Source: Bathynomus jamesi
Taxonomy: Eukaryota; Arthropoda; Malacostraca; Isopoda; Cirolanidae
Length of the DNA stretch: 64,000 nt
Direction of reading: 5' to 3'
Assembly: GCA_023014485.1 (NCBI GenBank)
Contig: JAJOZX010005539.1
Location: 186,001 to 250,000, forward strand
Positions within the stretch are counted from its first letter, which is position 1, and each line of letters opens with the position of its first letter. Under the pieces are notes generated by a model. It was not told where the DNA came from, ran no database searches, and worked only from the letters and a program-made list of their open reading frames with translations. The position numbers and the translations under genes are program-made. Positions 19,540 to 31,180 of this stretch are shown here, piece after piece.

Positions 19540-20400
19540 ACGGGTTGAGTATTATTGAATTAAGGTCCCAGGGTAGAAAGTTTGGTCGCCCAATTGCGAA
19601 ACTTGGCCAGTCGTCTGTCGTTGTTTTTGGCCTACATTTTACCGGTTTGGTTAATTTGGGTTATTATTGAAATTAAGGTCCCAGGGTAGAAAGTTTGGCC
19701 GCCCAATTGCGAAACTTGGCCAGTCGTCTGTCGTTGTTTTTGGCCTACATTTTACCGGTTTGGTTAATTTTCGGTTATTATTGAATTAAGGTCCCAGGGT
19801 AGAAAGTTTGGTCGCCCAATTGCGAAACTTGGCCAGTCGTCTGTCGTCGTTTTTGGCCTACATTTTACTGGTTTGGTTAATTTTCGGTTATTATTGAATT
19901 AAGGTCCCAGGGTAGAAAGTTTGGTCGCCCAATTGCGAAACTTGGCCAGTCGTCTGTCGTCGTTTTTGGCCTACATTTTACCGGTTTGGTTAATTTTGGG
20001 TTATTATTGAATTAAGGTCCCAGGGTAGAAAGTTTGGTCGCCCAATTGCTAAACTTGGCCAGTCGTCTGTCGTCGTTTTTGGCCTACATTTTACCGGTTT
20101 GGTTAATTTTGGGTTATTATTGAATTAAGGTCCCAGGGTAGAAAGTTTGGTTGCCAATTGCTAAACTTGGCCAGTCGTCTGTCGTCGTTTTTGGCCTACA
20201 TTTTACCGGTTGGTTAATTTTGGGTTATTATTGAATTAAGGTCCCAGGGTAGAAAGTTTGGTTGCCCAATTGCGAAACTTGGCCAGTCGTCTGTCGTTGT
20301 TTTTGGCCTACATTTTACCGGTTTGGTTAATTTGGGTTATTATTGAATTAAGGTCCTGGGGTGGAAAATTTGGTATTCCATACTGGTGTTTGGTTAGTAC
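19540..20400 (+). repeat. 113-bp tandem array in BEL 1 leader
   Basis: Eight units. The marker AAGGTCCCAGGGTAGAAAG starts at 19562, 19675, 19788, 19901, 20014, 20127 and 20238, with a diverged eighth at 20350; periods are 113, 113, 113, 113, 113, 111 and 112. Each unit contains TTGGCCAGTCGTCTGTCG and ACATTTTACCGGTTTGGTTA. It lies between the primer site and gag. Confidence 0.95.
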
Positions 20401-20514
20401 CCCACCCAGCAATTCAGTTTATTTGAAAGTAAAATTTGCGTTTGATCAGTTTGGTTAAGTATTTCTGCCAATTCAGCTCATTTGGTATTGAGCCCAATTG
20501 TTGTTTGCATTGAA

Positions 20515-21984
20515 GATGAGTGCATCTGAATTGAAAAATTTATAAAAAGGAGAAGCGCCTACAAAGGTCTAATTACAAAGGTCATTGCCACTATAGATTC
20601 TGCCATAGAGCAAGAGGATTTACGCTTAGTGACTGCGCAGCTTTCCATATTAGAAACTAAAAAGGTTGCTCTAAGTGAGGTAAATGTTAAAATTGAGGCT
20701 CTTATAGAAGAGGATGAAATAGAAAATAACATAATTTACTTTGAAGAGATTATTGATGATATAATTAAAGTAGGCCTCCGAGCAAAAGAGTTTAGCAGCT
20801 CAGTACAGTTAGAGACCAGGTCTAATAATGAAACACAACACTCAACAAATGATGTTTGTGAAGTTAAGGTTAACAGATCTATAGTTCAATTACCGAGGCT
20901 TGTACTCAAAACATTTTCTGGGAGTATTCAGGAATGGCAAGGATGGGCAGACAGTTTTCAATCAGCAGTTCATTCTAGTCAAGTGTTAAGTGCCGTGGAG
21001 AAGTTTAATTATTTGCGGTCCCTCTTGGAAGGGGAGGCAGCAAAGACTATAGCAGGATTAGCATTAACAGAGGCTAATTATAATGTGCTTGGGATATATT
21101 AAAGAAACGATTTGGTAAGCCAGAGATCTTAATTAAAAGCCACCTCCGTGCACTTTTAGCTATACCTCCTGTTAATAATCCTAATAGTGTCAAGGAGTTA
21201 CGGCAGTTATATGATGAATTTGAAATTAGAACTAGGTCCCTGGACAACTTGGGTGTAGGAATGGAAAGGTATGGTATAATGTTGGTTCCTACACTGGAGT
21301 CTAAATTGCCTAGCTCAATTTTGCTTGAATTAAGTAGGGACACTCTGCAGAACATGTGTACATCCCCCTTCAGCAGATGTTAAGTCTTTTAGGCACAGAA
21401 TTAGCAAGACGAGAGGGAGTTGAGTTTGCACAGTGGGATGGTAAACAAGGGGACAAAGGCAGGCACGCACCAAAGTTTCCACAAAAAGGAATAGCCCAGG
21501 TACAGTGTCAGCTCTACATGCATCCTCTGAGAATAAATTAAAGGGAATCAAGGAATGCATATTTTGCGAAGGCAACCACAAGTCATATAAATGTGAGGTG
21601 GCTGAGGCTTTACCCCTTGAGGAGAGAAAGGACAGGGTAACTAAGTCCACAGCATGTTTTAAATGTTTTTCGAAAGGTCATAGAGCAAGGTTTTGTAAGT
21701 TTAAAATTTTGTGCAAAAAATGTCATGGTAGGCATCAGCCATTATTGTGTGAAAACACTCCTAGTAGGCCTACCCCAGAAGTAGAGACATCAGTGGCACA
21801 TGCCACTGCTATGCAAGGGAGTAAAAGTAAAGGGGGATTATTGCAAACAACTGCAGCCTTATTAATTGGGAATGAGGGAGAAGCTACTGTAAGAGTGTTG
21901 TTTGATAGTGGTAGCCAGTGTAGTTTTATTAAGACCAGAATTTCCAGAAAATTGAAGTTTAAAGAACTTAAGAGGGAAAATTAA
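20515..21984 (+). pseudogene. BEL 1 gag and protease region
   Basis: An ATG at 20515 opens a frame that stops early; the capsid-like region is open from about 20590 (TIDSAIEQEDLRLVTAQ onward). It shows the DUF1759-type BEL Gag block LPRLVLKTFSGSIQEWQGW and KFNYLRSLLEGEAAKTI (to 21102). After a frameshift, 21505-21984 carries Cys/His knuckles (CIFCEGNHKSYKC, CFKCFSKGHRARFC, CKKCHGRHQPLLC) and the protease motif VRVLFDSGSQCSF. Gag forms particles and the protease processes them. At least two frameshifts and early stops leave no intact protein. Confidence 0.88.
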
Positions 21985-22236
21985 GAATTTCTGGGTTTGG
22001 GGGTTCCGTTCAAAACCGAACCAAATTTAAGAAGGTAGAAGTTCTGGTTAAAGGGTTGTTACCGCAAAGTCCCACTATCAAGGTCCAAGCTGTAGAGATT
22101 GAGGAACTTTGTGTTCCAGTCACTACTTGTTTAGATATGGCATGTGTCCAAGAATTGCAAGTTAAAGGAATTAATTTGGGCAATAATAAGTTGAAAGAAC
22201 AGAAGATATTAGTCTTTTGATTGGAGCTGACTATTA

Positions 22237-24310
22237 TTGGACTTCATCACTGGTAATATTGTCCGCACATCTCGAGGCCCGGTAGCTATTGAAAGTAAGC
22301 TAGGCTGGATGCTACATGGTAGTTATTGCAATGAAATGGAAGTTAAGGCTCTTTTTGTTAAGATTGAGGAGAACAGCCATGGTCTGGAAAGGCATTTGAA
22401 AGCGTTTGGGAACTTGAATCTATTGGCATAAAGGACAAACAGGCAAATACAGTGAACGATGATGTTTTAGAGCAATTTGAAAAAGGGATTGGGTTTAGAG
22501 ATGGTTGCTATGAAGTTGGCCTACCATGGAAGGATTCTTGCAAACCCGGTTCAAACCTTCAGCTAGCTAATCGGAGGTTGGAGACTTCATTGTACAGGCT
22601 AAGAAAAAATGAGGAGTTGTTAATTGAATACAATGAGGCCATCCTAAGTTATGTAAGGGAGGGCTATGCTGAAAGGGTGCAAGGTGAGCTGGTGAGCCAG
22701 GAGGCACATTATCTGCCACACCATGCAGTAGTACGGCGAGACAAAACTACACCAAACTGAGGGTAGTTTTTGATGGCTCAGCCAAGGACAAAGGTGGTGT
22801 GTCCTTGAATGACGGTTTGGATGCTGGGCCAAATTTAAATGCAGATTTATTTTCCTTGTTACTGAGATTCAGGTTTGGTAGAGTAGCATTGACTGCAGAT
22901 GTGAAGCAAGCCTTTTTGCGGATAAAGTTAAAACCAGAGGACAGAGATGCAGTAAGGTATCTGTGGGTGGATACGAAAGACTTGTTGGAAAATGAACCTA
23001 AGGTTCAAGCATATAGAATGAAGTCAGTGTTGTTTGGCCTCAGCTCTAGTCCATTTCTGTTGGCAGCTACTATGCAGTACCATTTTAAGAAATATTCTGA
23101 AGTCTATCCTAACACTATTGACACATAAGGAAAAATTTTTATGTTGATGATTTGCTGTGTTCCGTGGATAATACAGAAATGGCTAAACAGATATTCATGG
23201 AGGCTGGAGCTATAATGAGGGAGGCTGGCATGGAGCTTAGAAAATGGCAGACCAATCATTCGCAATTACAAGAGTTTATGAGTCATTCCTGTGTAGTACC
23301 TGATGCAGCAGAAAGTATTGAGGATTCTGGTATTAAGGAGTTGTGGGCAATAGACGCAAAGGTGCTAGGCATTGTTTGGCAGCAAGATGATGATTTGTTT
23401 ACCTTCAATGGGAAATCTTTAGTAGAGCTGGCTGAGAATGAGACAAAGTGGACAAAACGTACAGCTCTTAGTTTGGCTTCAAAGGTCTTTGATCCTCTTG
23501 GATTCCTGGCTCCATTTGTGATAAAGTCAAAAATTTGGTTTCAGAGCCTCTGGGAAATTGGACTTGGTTGGGACCAAGAGTTACCTGATCATATGGTGGT
23601 AAGGTGGAAATATTGGTTCAAAGAATTGGCACATCTTGGAGACATTGAAATCCCAAGATGGTACTTTGGAGAGTTGAACAATAGTCCAGACAATTTGGAG
23701 CTGCACATCTTTTGTGATGCAAGTGAGGAAGCCTATGCAACTTGTATTTATAAGAGGCGCATTGCAAGAGGAAGTAAGTTGCAGGTTGGTTGCTGCAAAG
23801 AGCAGAGTAGCACCTTTGAAAAGGCTTTCTGTTCCAAGGTTGGAATTGATGGGTGCAGTTATTGCTAGTCGGCTTGCAGTTATAGTGCAAAAGTCTTTGG
23901 CCCTCTCTGAAATTCCAAGCTATTATTGGACAGACTCCACTATAGTTTGGCACTGGTTAAGAAGCCAGGCAAGGAAATGGAAACCATTTGTTGCCAATAG
24001 GGTGGAGGAAATTCAAGCGCACACAGATCCCAAGCAATGGAAGCATTGTCCAGGCACCCAAAACCCCGCTGATTTACCAACACGAGGAATTTCAGTGAAA
24101 GATCTTGCACAGTCAAGTTTGTGGTGGAATGGGCCGGAGTGGCTAAAACTTGGAAGTGAAAACTGGCCTTCTAATCAGCCTATTGTAGGAGAATGCCAGG
24201 CTGAAGAAGCATGGGTGAGTGAGGTGAGAAAATGCGCTGTGAACAGTTGTCAAGTTATGCAGCAGGACCCCATATTGAGGCTTGAGGACATTAGCAGTCT
24301 GAAAAGATTG
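22237..24310 (+). pseudogene. BEL 1 reverse transcriptase / RNase H
   Basis: Segments 22237-22431, 22452-22760, 22799-23128, 23152-23868 and 23714-24850 are collinear pieces of one polyprotein. The RT landmarks are VSLNDGLDAGPNLNADLF, LTADVKQAFLRIKL, VLFGLSSSPFLLAAT and FYVDDLLCSVDN (YVDD, 23140-23172). RNase H traces follow: LHIFCDASEEAYATCIY, VPRLELMGAVIASRLA and YYWTDSTIVWHWL. Stops at 23126-23128 and frame changes at about 22765 and 23790 break it. The order matches BEL/Pao pol. Confidence 0.9.
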
Positions 24311-24479
24311 TTAAGAGTGACAGCATGGGTATATAGATTTACCAACAACATTAAGGGAGAAACAAGAAGGGAAGGAATTCTGAACAGTAATGAGATTCAG
24401 CAAGCCAGGAAATACTGGGTGGTATATATGCAGAAGGAAAAATTTGGTGAAGAGAGAGAATTGCTCACCAGCCATCCAT

Positions 24480-25707
24480 TACAGGTTCTACCAACACATT
24501 CTGCGCTCAAGGGTTTGGATGTGTTTTTGGATCAGGATTTATTGAGAGTAGGAGGTAGACTACAGTTTTCTGGGCTTCCAGAGGAGAAAAGACATCCAAT
24601 TTTGCTACCTTCTGGGGGGCACTTTGTGGACCGTTTGATCCTGGATACTCATCATAAGCTGTTACATGCTGGAGTTAGAGAAGTGATAATAGAGATCAGA
24701 CAACAGTTTTGGATTCCCAAAATTAGACAAGTAGTAAAAAGGTCGTGCATAAATGTGTGGTTTGCAAGCGTTGGAGTGCAAAGCCTTATTATGAAAAGGT
24801 GGCTCCACTTCCAAGAGAACGGTGTGTCTATACTGCCCCATTTGATGTAGTGGGAGTAGACTTTGCAGGGCCAGTCTATGTGTATGAGCGAGGGAGTCTA
24901 ACAAAGGTTATATATGTCTTTTCACCTGTGCTACCACCAGAGCAATCCATTTGGAGTTGGTAAGCAACTTAAGTAGTGATGTATTTCTTTTGGCCTTTAA
25001 AAGGTTTGTGAACAGAAGGGGTTTCCCAAATAAATCATATCGGATAATGCAAAAACCTTCAAAAAGCTGCAAAGGAACTCCAAGAAATTTGGTCCTTGCT
25101 AAAAGAGGAAGGATTCCAATCCTACTTTTCACACCAAGGGGTACAGTGGGAGTTTATTGTTGAGAGAGCACCATGGTGGGGTGGATTTTGGGAAAGGCTA
25201 GTGAGAAGTGTAAAGTGTCCATTAAAGAAACTTTTAGCTAATGCTCATTTGAGCAAAGAAGAATTCTCTACTGTTTTATGTGAAGTAGAAGCAATGGTGA
25301 ACAGTAGGCCTATCACTTTTGTTTACAACAGTATGCAGGATGCAGAGCCATTGACACCAAATCATTTTCTTTGTGGTAAACCATTAACATCAAGCCCCAG
25401 TGTGCCGGAAGACTTGCAGCCTATCCAGAGCACTCAAGGAGAGTTAACCAGACGGTTCAGGTACCTTGAAGAGCTACAAGATCAGTTATGGAAGAGGTGG
25501 CAGATGGAATACTTGCCAGAACTCAATTATTACCCATCAGGCAAGGTAAAGGGCTCCAATGCAAATTGTATCAAGGTGGGAGAAGTGGTAATGATTGGGG
25601 ATGAAAGACCAAGGCAATGCTGGAAGCTTGGCATAATTGAAGAGGTGTTTGTTGGCAAAGACAATTTAGTTAGGTCTGCACTGGTAAGACTTCAGGAGGA
25701 AAGTTAA
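24480..25707 (+). pseudogene. BEL 1 integrase
   Basis: Zinc-binding region HHKLLHAGVREVIIEIRQQF, then C-x2-C (CVVCKRW, 24754-24774) after a frameshift. The catalytic core begins DVVGVDFAGPVYVY (first Asp) and continues in 25096-25707 with ERAPWWGGFWERLVRSVK, the BEL-typical site of the catalytic Glu. AMVNSRPITFVYN and DAEPLTPNHFLCG introduce the DUF5641 C-terminal domain, which ends LVRSALVRLQEES. The integrase inserts element DNA into the genome. Three frames are used, so it is broken. Confidence 0.9.
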
Positions 25708-25847
25708 AGAGACCTATACAAAAACTCCATGCTTTAGAAATCAGCAAAACACAGATAGTCAAGATGAAACATTTGAGTTACAGCCTCATGGAGAAGGCTT
25801 GGCTAACCTTGCAGAAGGTAACGACAAAATGCCTCTTCGGTGGGGAG

Positions 25848-26441
25848 TGTTAGAAAATCTAGAAGAGGAGAACCATTGTTGTCCCAAGGCGATATGATGA
25901 CTAAGCTGATTGATGCAGCATTGCTTGTATATATTAAGTTAAGGTGTGTATATATATCCATCTCATAATTGTAAGGTTAGTGAAAAATTAACTTAATTTA
26001 GAGCTAGCATTTTTGAGCTCTTGTGGCATCATTGTTTGGTCACACTGTTGGCATCATTTTGGGGCGCTGCGCGTTCTTTCTACTCGTTTGTGGGATGTCG
26101 TACGTACAGGGTGTGGTCTGTTAGAGAGCTCTCTTGCAATTCAGTTTGGTTGTTTAGATACAAGATTGTTGCATCGTGCAATAGTCCAGGTTGCGTTGTT
26201 GTTGCAAGGTTGAGAAAGAAGACCATAAATAGTACCCCTTTTGTTTATATTAAATTCATGTAACAAAGGTCTAAGGTAGGCCCGCATCGAGTCAGCAACC
26301 CTGAGGTAGGACCTAATAGGATCTCAAATCCGTAAGTTTTAATTTTAGCTTAACTTGGGCTGTAGGTAGCACTGGCCCTTTAGAATTTGGCCGTTCACGG
26401 CTCAGCTGGGATTTTGAACCCAACAAATAAATAAATTAACA
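25848..26441 (+). repeat. BEL 1 3' LTR
   Basis: 594 bp, matching 18853-19444 with very few differences (GAAGAGGAG versus GAAGAGGAAG; one extra GT unit). Preceded by GGTGGGGAG, the likely polypurine tract. Confidence 0.92.
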
Positions 26442-26446
26442 AACAG

Positions 26447-26990
26447 CATTTGAAGAACCTATGTCTGGACTATGTGAATGAGAGGAAGACCTTGGAGGAA
26501 TTTCTGAATGGTGTAGGTCACAGCATTAGGTGGAAGTAAAATGAACTTTAAATGAACCTTAACACTTAATGAACTTTTTAATATTGTGCTTTATTTGTTT
26601 GATTTTCCCTAGATATGGTATGATGTTCCTTTTATAATGTTCATTTTTATGGTTGTGTAAATAATTTTGTGCTCCTGTAAAATAGTGAGCTATACATTTA
26701 TAAAGCAAGTGTTAATGTGTGCTACTGTATAATACTTATAAAGCTGACTTTGCCTAGATAAGGCATGATCCTTTTATAATGTAATTTTTTATGGTTGTGT
26801 AAATATTAGCGTTAATGTGTGCTACTGTATAATATTTATAATGCCTTCCTTATTGCAGTCTTATGATATAATAAATGTAATATTTTACATGTCAGAGAAG
26901 TGTTCATAAACTGTAAATAATAAAGAATAAAAATAATGATTAAAAAAATTCTTATTATTTTTCCTAGGGGGCTTTTTAAAAAACGCCATT
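26447..26990 (+). other. 3' remnant of an unidentified element with imperfect duplication
   Basis: Directly after the BEL duplication, the frame reads CLDYVNERKTLEEFLNGVGH followed by SIRWK and a stop at 26537, like the end of a coding sequence. The following AT-rich tail contains two related blocks (about 26630-26750 and 26765-26845, sharing GTTAATGTGTGCTACTGTATAAT). AAAAGCCCCCTAGGA is inverted at about 26962-26976 relative to 18503. BEL 1 therefore probably inserted into an older DNA transposon. Confidence 0.5.
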
Positions 26991-27311
26991 ACCCCCATTA
27001 CCCCATCCCCACTCTCCCATTACCTCCACCACTCCCTCAGGGAGGAAGGGGCTGGCACCTTGCAACAATTGATCAACATTGCAATTGCACATGCACTCGA
27101 ACATTTTTCAGTCATACTACTTTGGGGACTAAATAGTGTGACACACATATTACTATCACTGATATCGTTTTCACCTGAAATGTATGCTTTTATAGCCGGA
27201 CGATGTGCAACTTTATTTTTTTTATTTTATTTTTTTTCACTTTTTCATGTATTTCCTTGTTCCATGCACGGTCTGTGTGTATCATAATATATACACACAC
27301 ACACACACCAC

Positions 27312-27347
<36 letters not shown>

Positions 27348-27383
27348 TATTTCCACGAAAGTAACACGTGAAAAATATTTATG
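26991..27383. other. Unassigned sequence plus (CA)n/(TA)n
   Basis: No gene seen. A partial copy of the CTTGTTCCATGCACGGTCTG repeat lies at about 27255, followed by CA and TA microsatellites at 27290-27341. Confidence 0.6.
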
Positions 27384-27610
27384 ATGAATAAAACCACGAA
27401 GGAAAGGAAACACAAAATGGTGCTCAAGCGCTTTCGTCTAATGACATCCTCAGGAACATGAAGTACATAAAAGGGTAACAGCCTATATATAGGTTACAGA
27501 AAGAAAAAAAAAAAAAGAGAAAAATAAATAACATACATACATACATACACACACACATATAACATACATATCTATATATACATATACATACATACATACA
27601 TATATCTATA

Positions 27611-27646
<36 letters not shown>

Positions 27647-27988
27647 CAATACACAGAGAAGTAAAAATAAAAATTAAAAATTAAAAATTAAAGGATTATC
27701 CGTGAGGCGTACAGATTTGTAAGGAATAATATCGATTTTAGCACAAGATCAAATGGATTATAAAAATACAAATTTATATTGGAATACTGCTCGGGTTTTA
27801 ACACTCTGCCTATGGTCAGGTTTCGATATATATAAAAATAAAATGCAAATTAAAAGTTAATAAAGTAGCAGACAAGTTTACCAAAGATTTAATGTTCTAC
27901 CTTTCTTATCTAAATCTGTTTGGAAGGAATTCAAAATAACAGGATCGAGTTGAAAAAGACCTTTGCTTATGTTGAAGTTATTTGAAAG

Positions 27989-28351
27989 TTGGATAATGGC
28001 AGACTCAAGAATATTTCTATTAACACCCCCACTAAGAAGGCCATTTTTTCATCAATGTTTCTCCGCGCCCTTAGGATCGCCAGTCCGGAATACATCGATG
28101 CCGAATTGGAAAAAATCAACGGTATTGGAAGTGATTTGTGTTATCCATCTGCGTTTATGGAATCTTGTCTCAACAAGGCAAAACGAACTTTCTATCGTGT
28201 CAATAATAACACTCGTACTTTGTCAAAAAATATTTTAGTACTTCCATTTTTCCCGGGCTTTTTAGGCATTGCTAATGTACTTAAACTTTTGGATATTAAT
28301 GTAGTATTTTCATATAACAATATTGTGAAAAATATCATAGTAAAAAAATAG
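27989..28351 (+). pseudogene. Penelope-like RT C-terminal/linker segment
   Basis: The frame contains SMFLRALRIASPEYIDAELE, KINGIGSDLCYPSAFMES and LNKAKRTFYR, the conserved RA-R-x-x-SPE-Y...EL..I..IG..L.YP..F...C...AK..FY pattern between the reverse transcriptase and the nuclease of Penelope-like proteins. It continues VLPFFPGFLGIANVLKLLDI, the usual approach to the nuclease. A stop at 28349-28351 ends it. Confidence 0.8.
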
Positions 28352-28735
28352 CCCTACCAATAATTCAGGCATTATCTATAAAATTGGTTGTAAACAATGT
28401 GATTCCTTTACATAGGTCAGACGGGAAAGGATTGCACACACGTATAAAACAGCATCAATATTCCGTTAGAACAGGACAGTTGTTCCAGTGCCCTTTTTGT
28501 CCATTTGTCAGAGTTAGCCCACTGTATTGATTGGAATAATGCTTCAGTTTTTCCATTCTAGCAACATTGTTAATAGAAAATTCTTGAGTCTGCCATTATC
28601 CAACTTTCAAATAACTTCAACATAAGCAAAGGTCTTTTTCAACTCGATCCTGTTATTTTGAATTCCTTCCAAACAGATTTAGATAAGAAAGGTAGAACAT
28701 TAAATCTTTGTAAACTTGTCTGCTACTTATTAACT
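28352..28735 (+). pseudogene. GIY-YIG endonuclease remnant of the Penelope-like element
   Basis: IIYKIGCKQCDSF, then in shifted frames YIGQTG, TRIKQHQYSVRTGQ and, in the right arm, IIQLSNFQITS-type coding and LFQLDPVILNSFQTDLDKK. The IYK(I)...YIG spacing is the GIY-YIG nuclease core that nicks the target for these elements. It contains at least three frame changes plus stops at about 28525 and 28538, so it is inactive. Confidence 0.78.
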
Positions 28736-28946
28736 TTTAATTTGCATTTTATTTTTATATATCGAAAACCTGACCATAGGCAGAGTGTTTAAAACCCGGG
28801 CAGTATTCCAATATAAATTGTATTTTTATAATCCATTTGATCTTGTGCTAAAAAATCGATATTATTCCTTACAAATCTGTACGCCTCACGGATAATCCTT
28901 TAATTTTTATTTTTTAATTTTTATTTTTACTTCTCTGTGTATTGCA

Positions 28947-28995
<49 letters not shown>

Positions 28996-29231
28996 ATGTA
29001 TGTATATGTATATATAGATATGTATGTATATATGTGTGTGTATGTATGTGTATGTATGTTATTTATTTTTCTCTTTTTTTTTTCTTCTGTAACCTATAAT
29101 ATAGGCTGTTACCCTTTTATGTACTTCATGTTCCTGAGGATGTCATTAGACGAAAGCGCTTGAGCACCATTTTGTGTTTCCTTTCCTTCGTGGTTTTATT
29201 CATCATATATATATATATATATATGCCGATT

Positions 29232-29345
29232 GGTGAGATTAAGTCGTAATATTTTCGTTAGTTTTAACGTTTTATTTGATTTGGTATACGCGGACAAAGT
29301 TGGGGAACGTTAACTACACTAGGCACCACAGGAGGACGTAAACTA
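29232..29345 (-). repeat. Copy of AACGAAAATAT family, inverse of 18282-18446
   Basis: GATTAAGTCGTAATATTTTC followed by GTTAGTTTTAACG and two GTAAACTACACT-like blocks, mirroring 18282-18446. The left side is a (TA)n tract. Confidence 0.8.
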
Positions 29346-29588
29346 CACTTGCTCCCTATTTTCTTTCAGGGTTAAGGATGTTCCCTGTCTCGCCTTTAAT
29401 TTGGGAACACGACACAGTCTTCCTTTTCTACTTTCCACCGTTGTTTGGGTACAGGGTTCAGAGTAAGATTAGGGACTAGTTTCTCCATTATTTTCCAAGT
29501 ATAAATAATGGCGTATCTCTCTCTCTTCTCCTTTCCAGTGAATATAGGGTAATTATTCGTTTTTACACCCAGTCTGTTTTTATGATGA

Positions 29589-29764
29589 GAACAAACTTTT
29601 CTGGTTAATTTTGAGGTGTTTTGTACGAAACTGCCATCCGTTTCCTATGCAAATGCGTAGTTTTCGAGATATCGTCATCTCGAAAACTACGCATTTGCAC
29701 AGGAAACAGATGGCAGTTTCGTACAAAACACCTCAAAATTAACCAGAAAAGTTTGCTCTCATCA
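29589..29764. repeat. Near-perfect palindrome, 84-bp arms
   Basis: Arms share ACAAAACACCTCAAAATTAA and CATCTCGAAAACTACGCATT around the 6-bp centre ATCGTC; only a few mismatches. Next to a TAACC-family block at 29776. Confidence 0.9.
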
Positions 29765-29775
29765 TTTTCATTTAA

Positions 29776-30010
29776 ACTAACGAAAATATCGCGACTTAAC
29801 CTAACCAATCATCAAGGGTGTACAGTTGACCTAACCGGGCATTCAATTAACCTAACCAGGCCTTCAGTTGACCTAACCGGGCATTCAATTAACCTAACCG
29901 GGCATTCAATTAACTTAACAGGTTAATATTGGTTATTTCACCTGAATATCTTCTGATCTTTTCGTATTAGGCACTCACTGTCACATTTCGGGCAAGTTAA
30001 GGATGAGAGA
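29776..30010 (-). repeat. TAACC-family element with GGGCATTCAATTAACCTAACC units
   Basis: Carries AACGAAAATATCGCGACTTA, CCTAACCAATCATCAAGGG and four near-repeats of CATTCAATTAACCTAACCGG (29824-29925). On the reverse strand, CPKCDSECLIRKDQKIFR at about 29945-30005 resembles the zinc-ribbon ORF of the copy at 16788-17237. Confidence 0.7.
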
Positions 30011-30235
30011 ATAACGCCGTAACTGATAAAAACATCCAATCCTTTGTCTTCATCTTGGGCACATGACGAATCAAGTTCTCAAAGTCAAAATCACACGAAT
30101 GGCACGTCATAATTCTATCACAAACACCACTAAACTGAATCTACAGTAATTAGAAAAAAAAAATAGCCAGAACAAAACCCAACCAACTAATTAAGTCGCA
30201 GAGTAGCGAAAAAATAGCCCAATCAGGAAAAATAT

Positions 30236-30823
30236 TTTTAGTGATGCGCCGGAGCTCCGGCTCCGGCCGGGCAGGAGTTCCGGCCATTTTAGAAAACCTC
30301 CTGCTCCGGCCGGAAGTCTCACTAAACTCCAGCGGCCAGAGGTGTCAAGTACACCAAACTCAATTCTGACAACTTTTAGTTTTAATTCTATAAAACTATA
30401 AAACCTCATTTCTGCACCTATCCGAATATTCCAGTTCTCAGATGACTGTAATAATAATTTATTTTATGAGTGATCAGTGATTGTATTAATAATTGATTTG
30501 ATATAGGTTACTTTACTCAGCATTCAGCAAGACATCATAAGTTTCATAACCTGAGGATATTCTGTTCAATGGGAATTTTTAGAGAAATTAGCACACACAA
30601 AGCATAGAAAGTCGACTTTTATAAAGTTTAAGTTATTAAAGACTTAATAATTTAAAATAGCAGGACTACAATATATAAACCCTAAACAGATGAGACGATG
30701 AACCACACACACACACACACACACACATATAAATACTGAAATAAATCAATTGGCCGGAACCTCCGGCCTCCGGCCAAGGTGAAAAAAACACTAAGCCGGA
30801 GGTTCCGGCCAAAATCTGCCTCC
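30236..30823. repeat. GC-rich CCGGAGC-repeat ends of an unclassified element
   Basis: Two GC-rich palindromic clusters, 30243-30325 (GCCGGAGCTCCGGCTCCGGC) and 30751-30823 (GGCCGGAACCTCCGGCCTCC), bound an AT-rich middle with a (CA)n tract at 30703. This looks like a DNA transposon with subterminal repeats, but no clean terminal repeat or target duplication could be fixed. Confidence 0.5.
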
Positions 30824-31180
30824 GGTGTATCCAGGGCCGGATTAAGGCCAACTGATGCCCTAAGCACAGCCCAACAATGGTTCCCCCTCGACCCTTCCAT
30901 TGTCTAACTGACAAGACATTAAGACTCAATAAGTGCTGAATGTGAAATAATAGATTAAAAATTCAGTTTTCTTCCAGGCCATCCCCCAGGCCAGACCCCA
31001 CAACTATATTAAATATAACCTGTTTTTAATTTTATTTATTTAACACTAAATAGGAGTAAGCAATATAAGCAAATTATTTACTTATAACTAGGGCAACAGG
31101 AAAAATGCAAATTTTCAACACTTTTTTATTCATTTTTTAAAAAACTGTTATAAGGGAAAAATGCAAATACAAAAATTTTA

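Larger units (their letters stand above)
18853..26441 (+). mobile_element. BEL/Pao LTR retrotransposon 1, full length
   Basis: 7,589 bp with LTRs at 18853-19444 and 25848-26441, flanked by the perfect 5-bp duplication AACAG (18848-18852, 26442-26446). The LTRs are nearly identical. The leader carries eight 113-bp tandem repeats. Gag, protease, RT, RNase H and integrase are present in order but carry multiple frameshifts and stops. Confidence 0.95.
27384..29205 (+). mobile_element. Penelope-like element, 3' part with inverted arms
   Basis: The left arm (27384-28024) is the reverse complement of the right arm (28568-29205), including CTCAAGCGCTTTCGTCTAAT, GACATCCTCAGGAACATGAA and a (CATA)n tract. 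The central 28025-28567 encodes the RT-to-GIY-YIG part in the forward direction. Inverted terminal copies of element sequence are a known structural feature of Penelope-like elements. Confidence 0.85.

Noticed and set aside
19540..20400. Possible CRISPR array
   Set aside because: Whole 113-bp units are conserved with no variable spacers, and the context is a BEL retrotransposon in a eukaryote.
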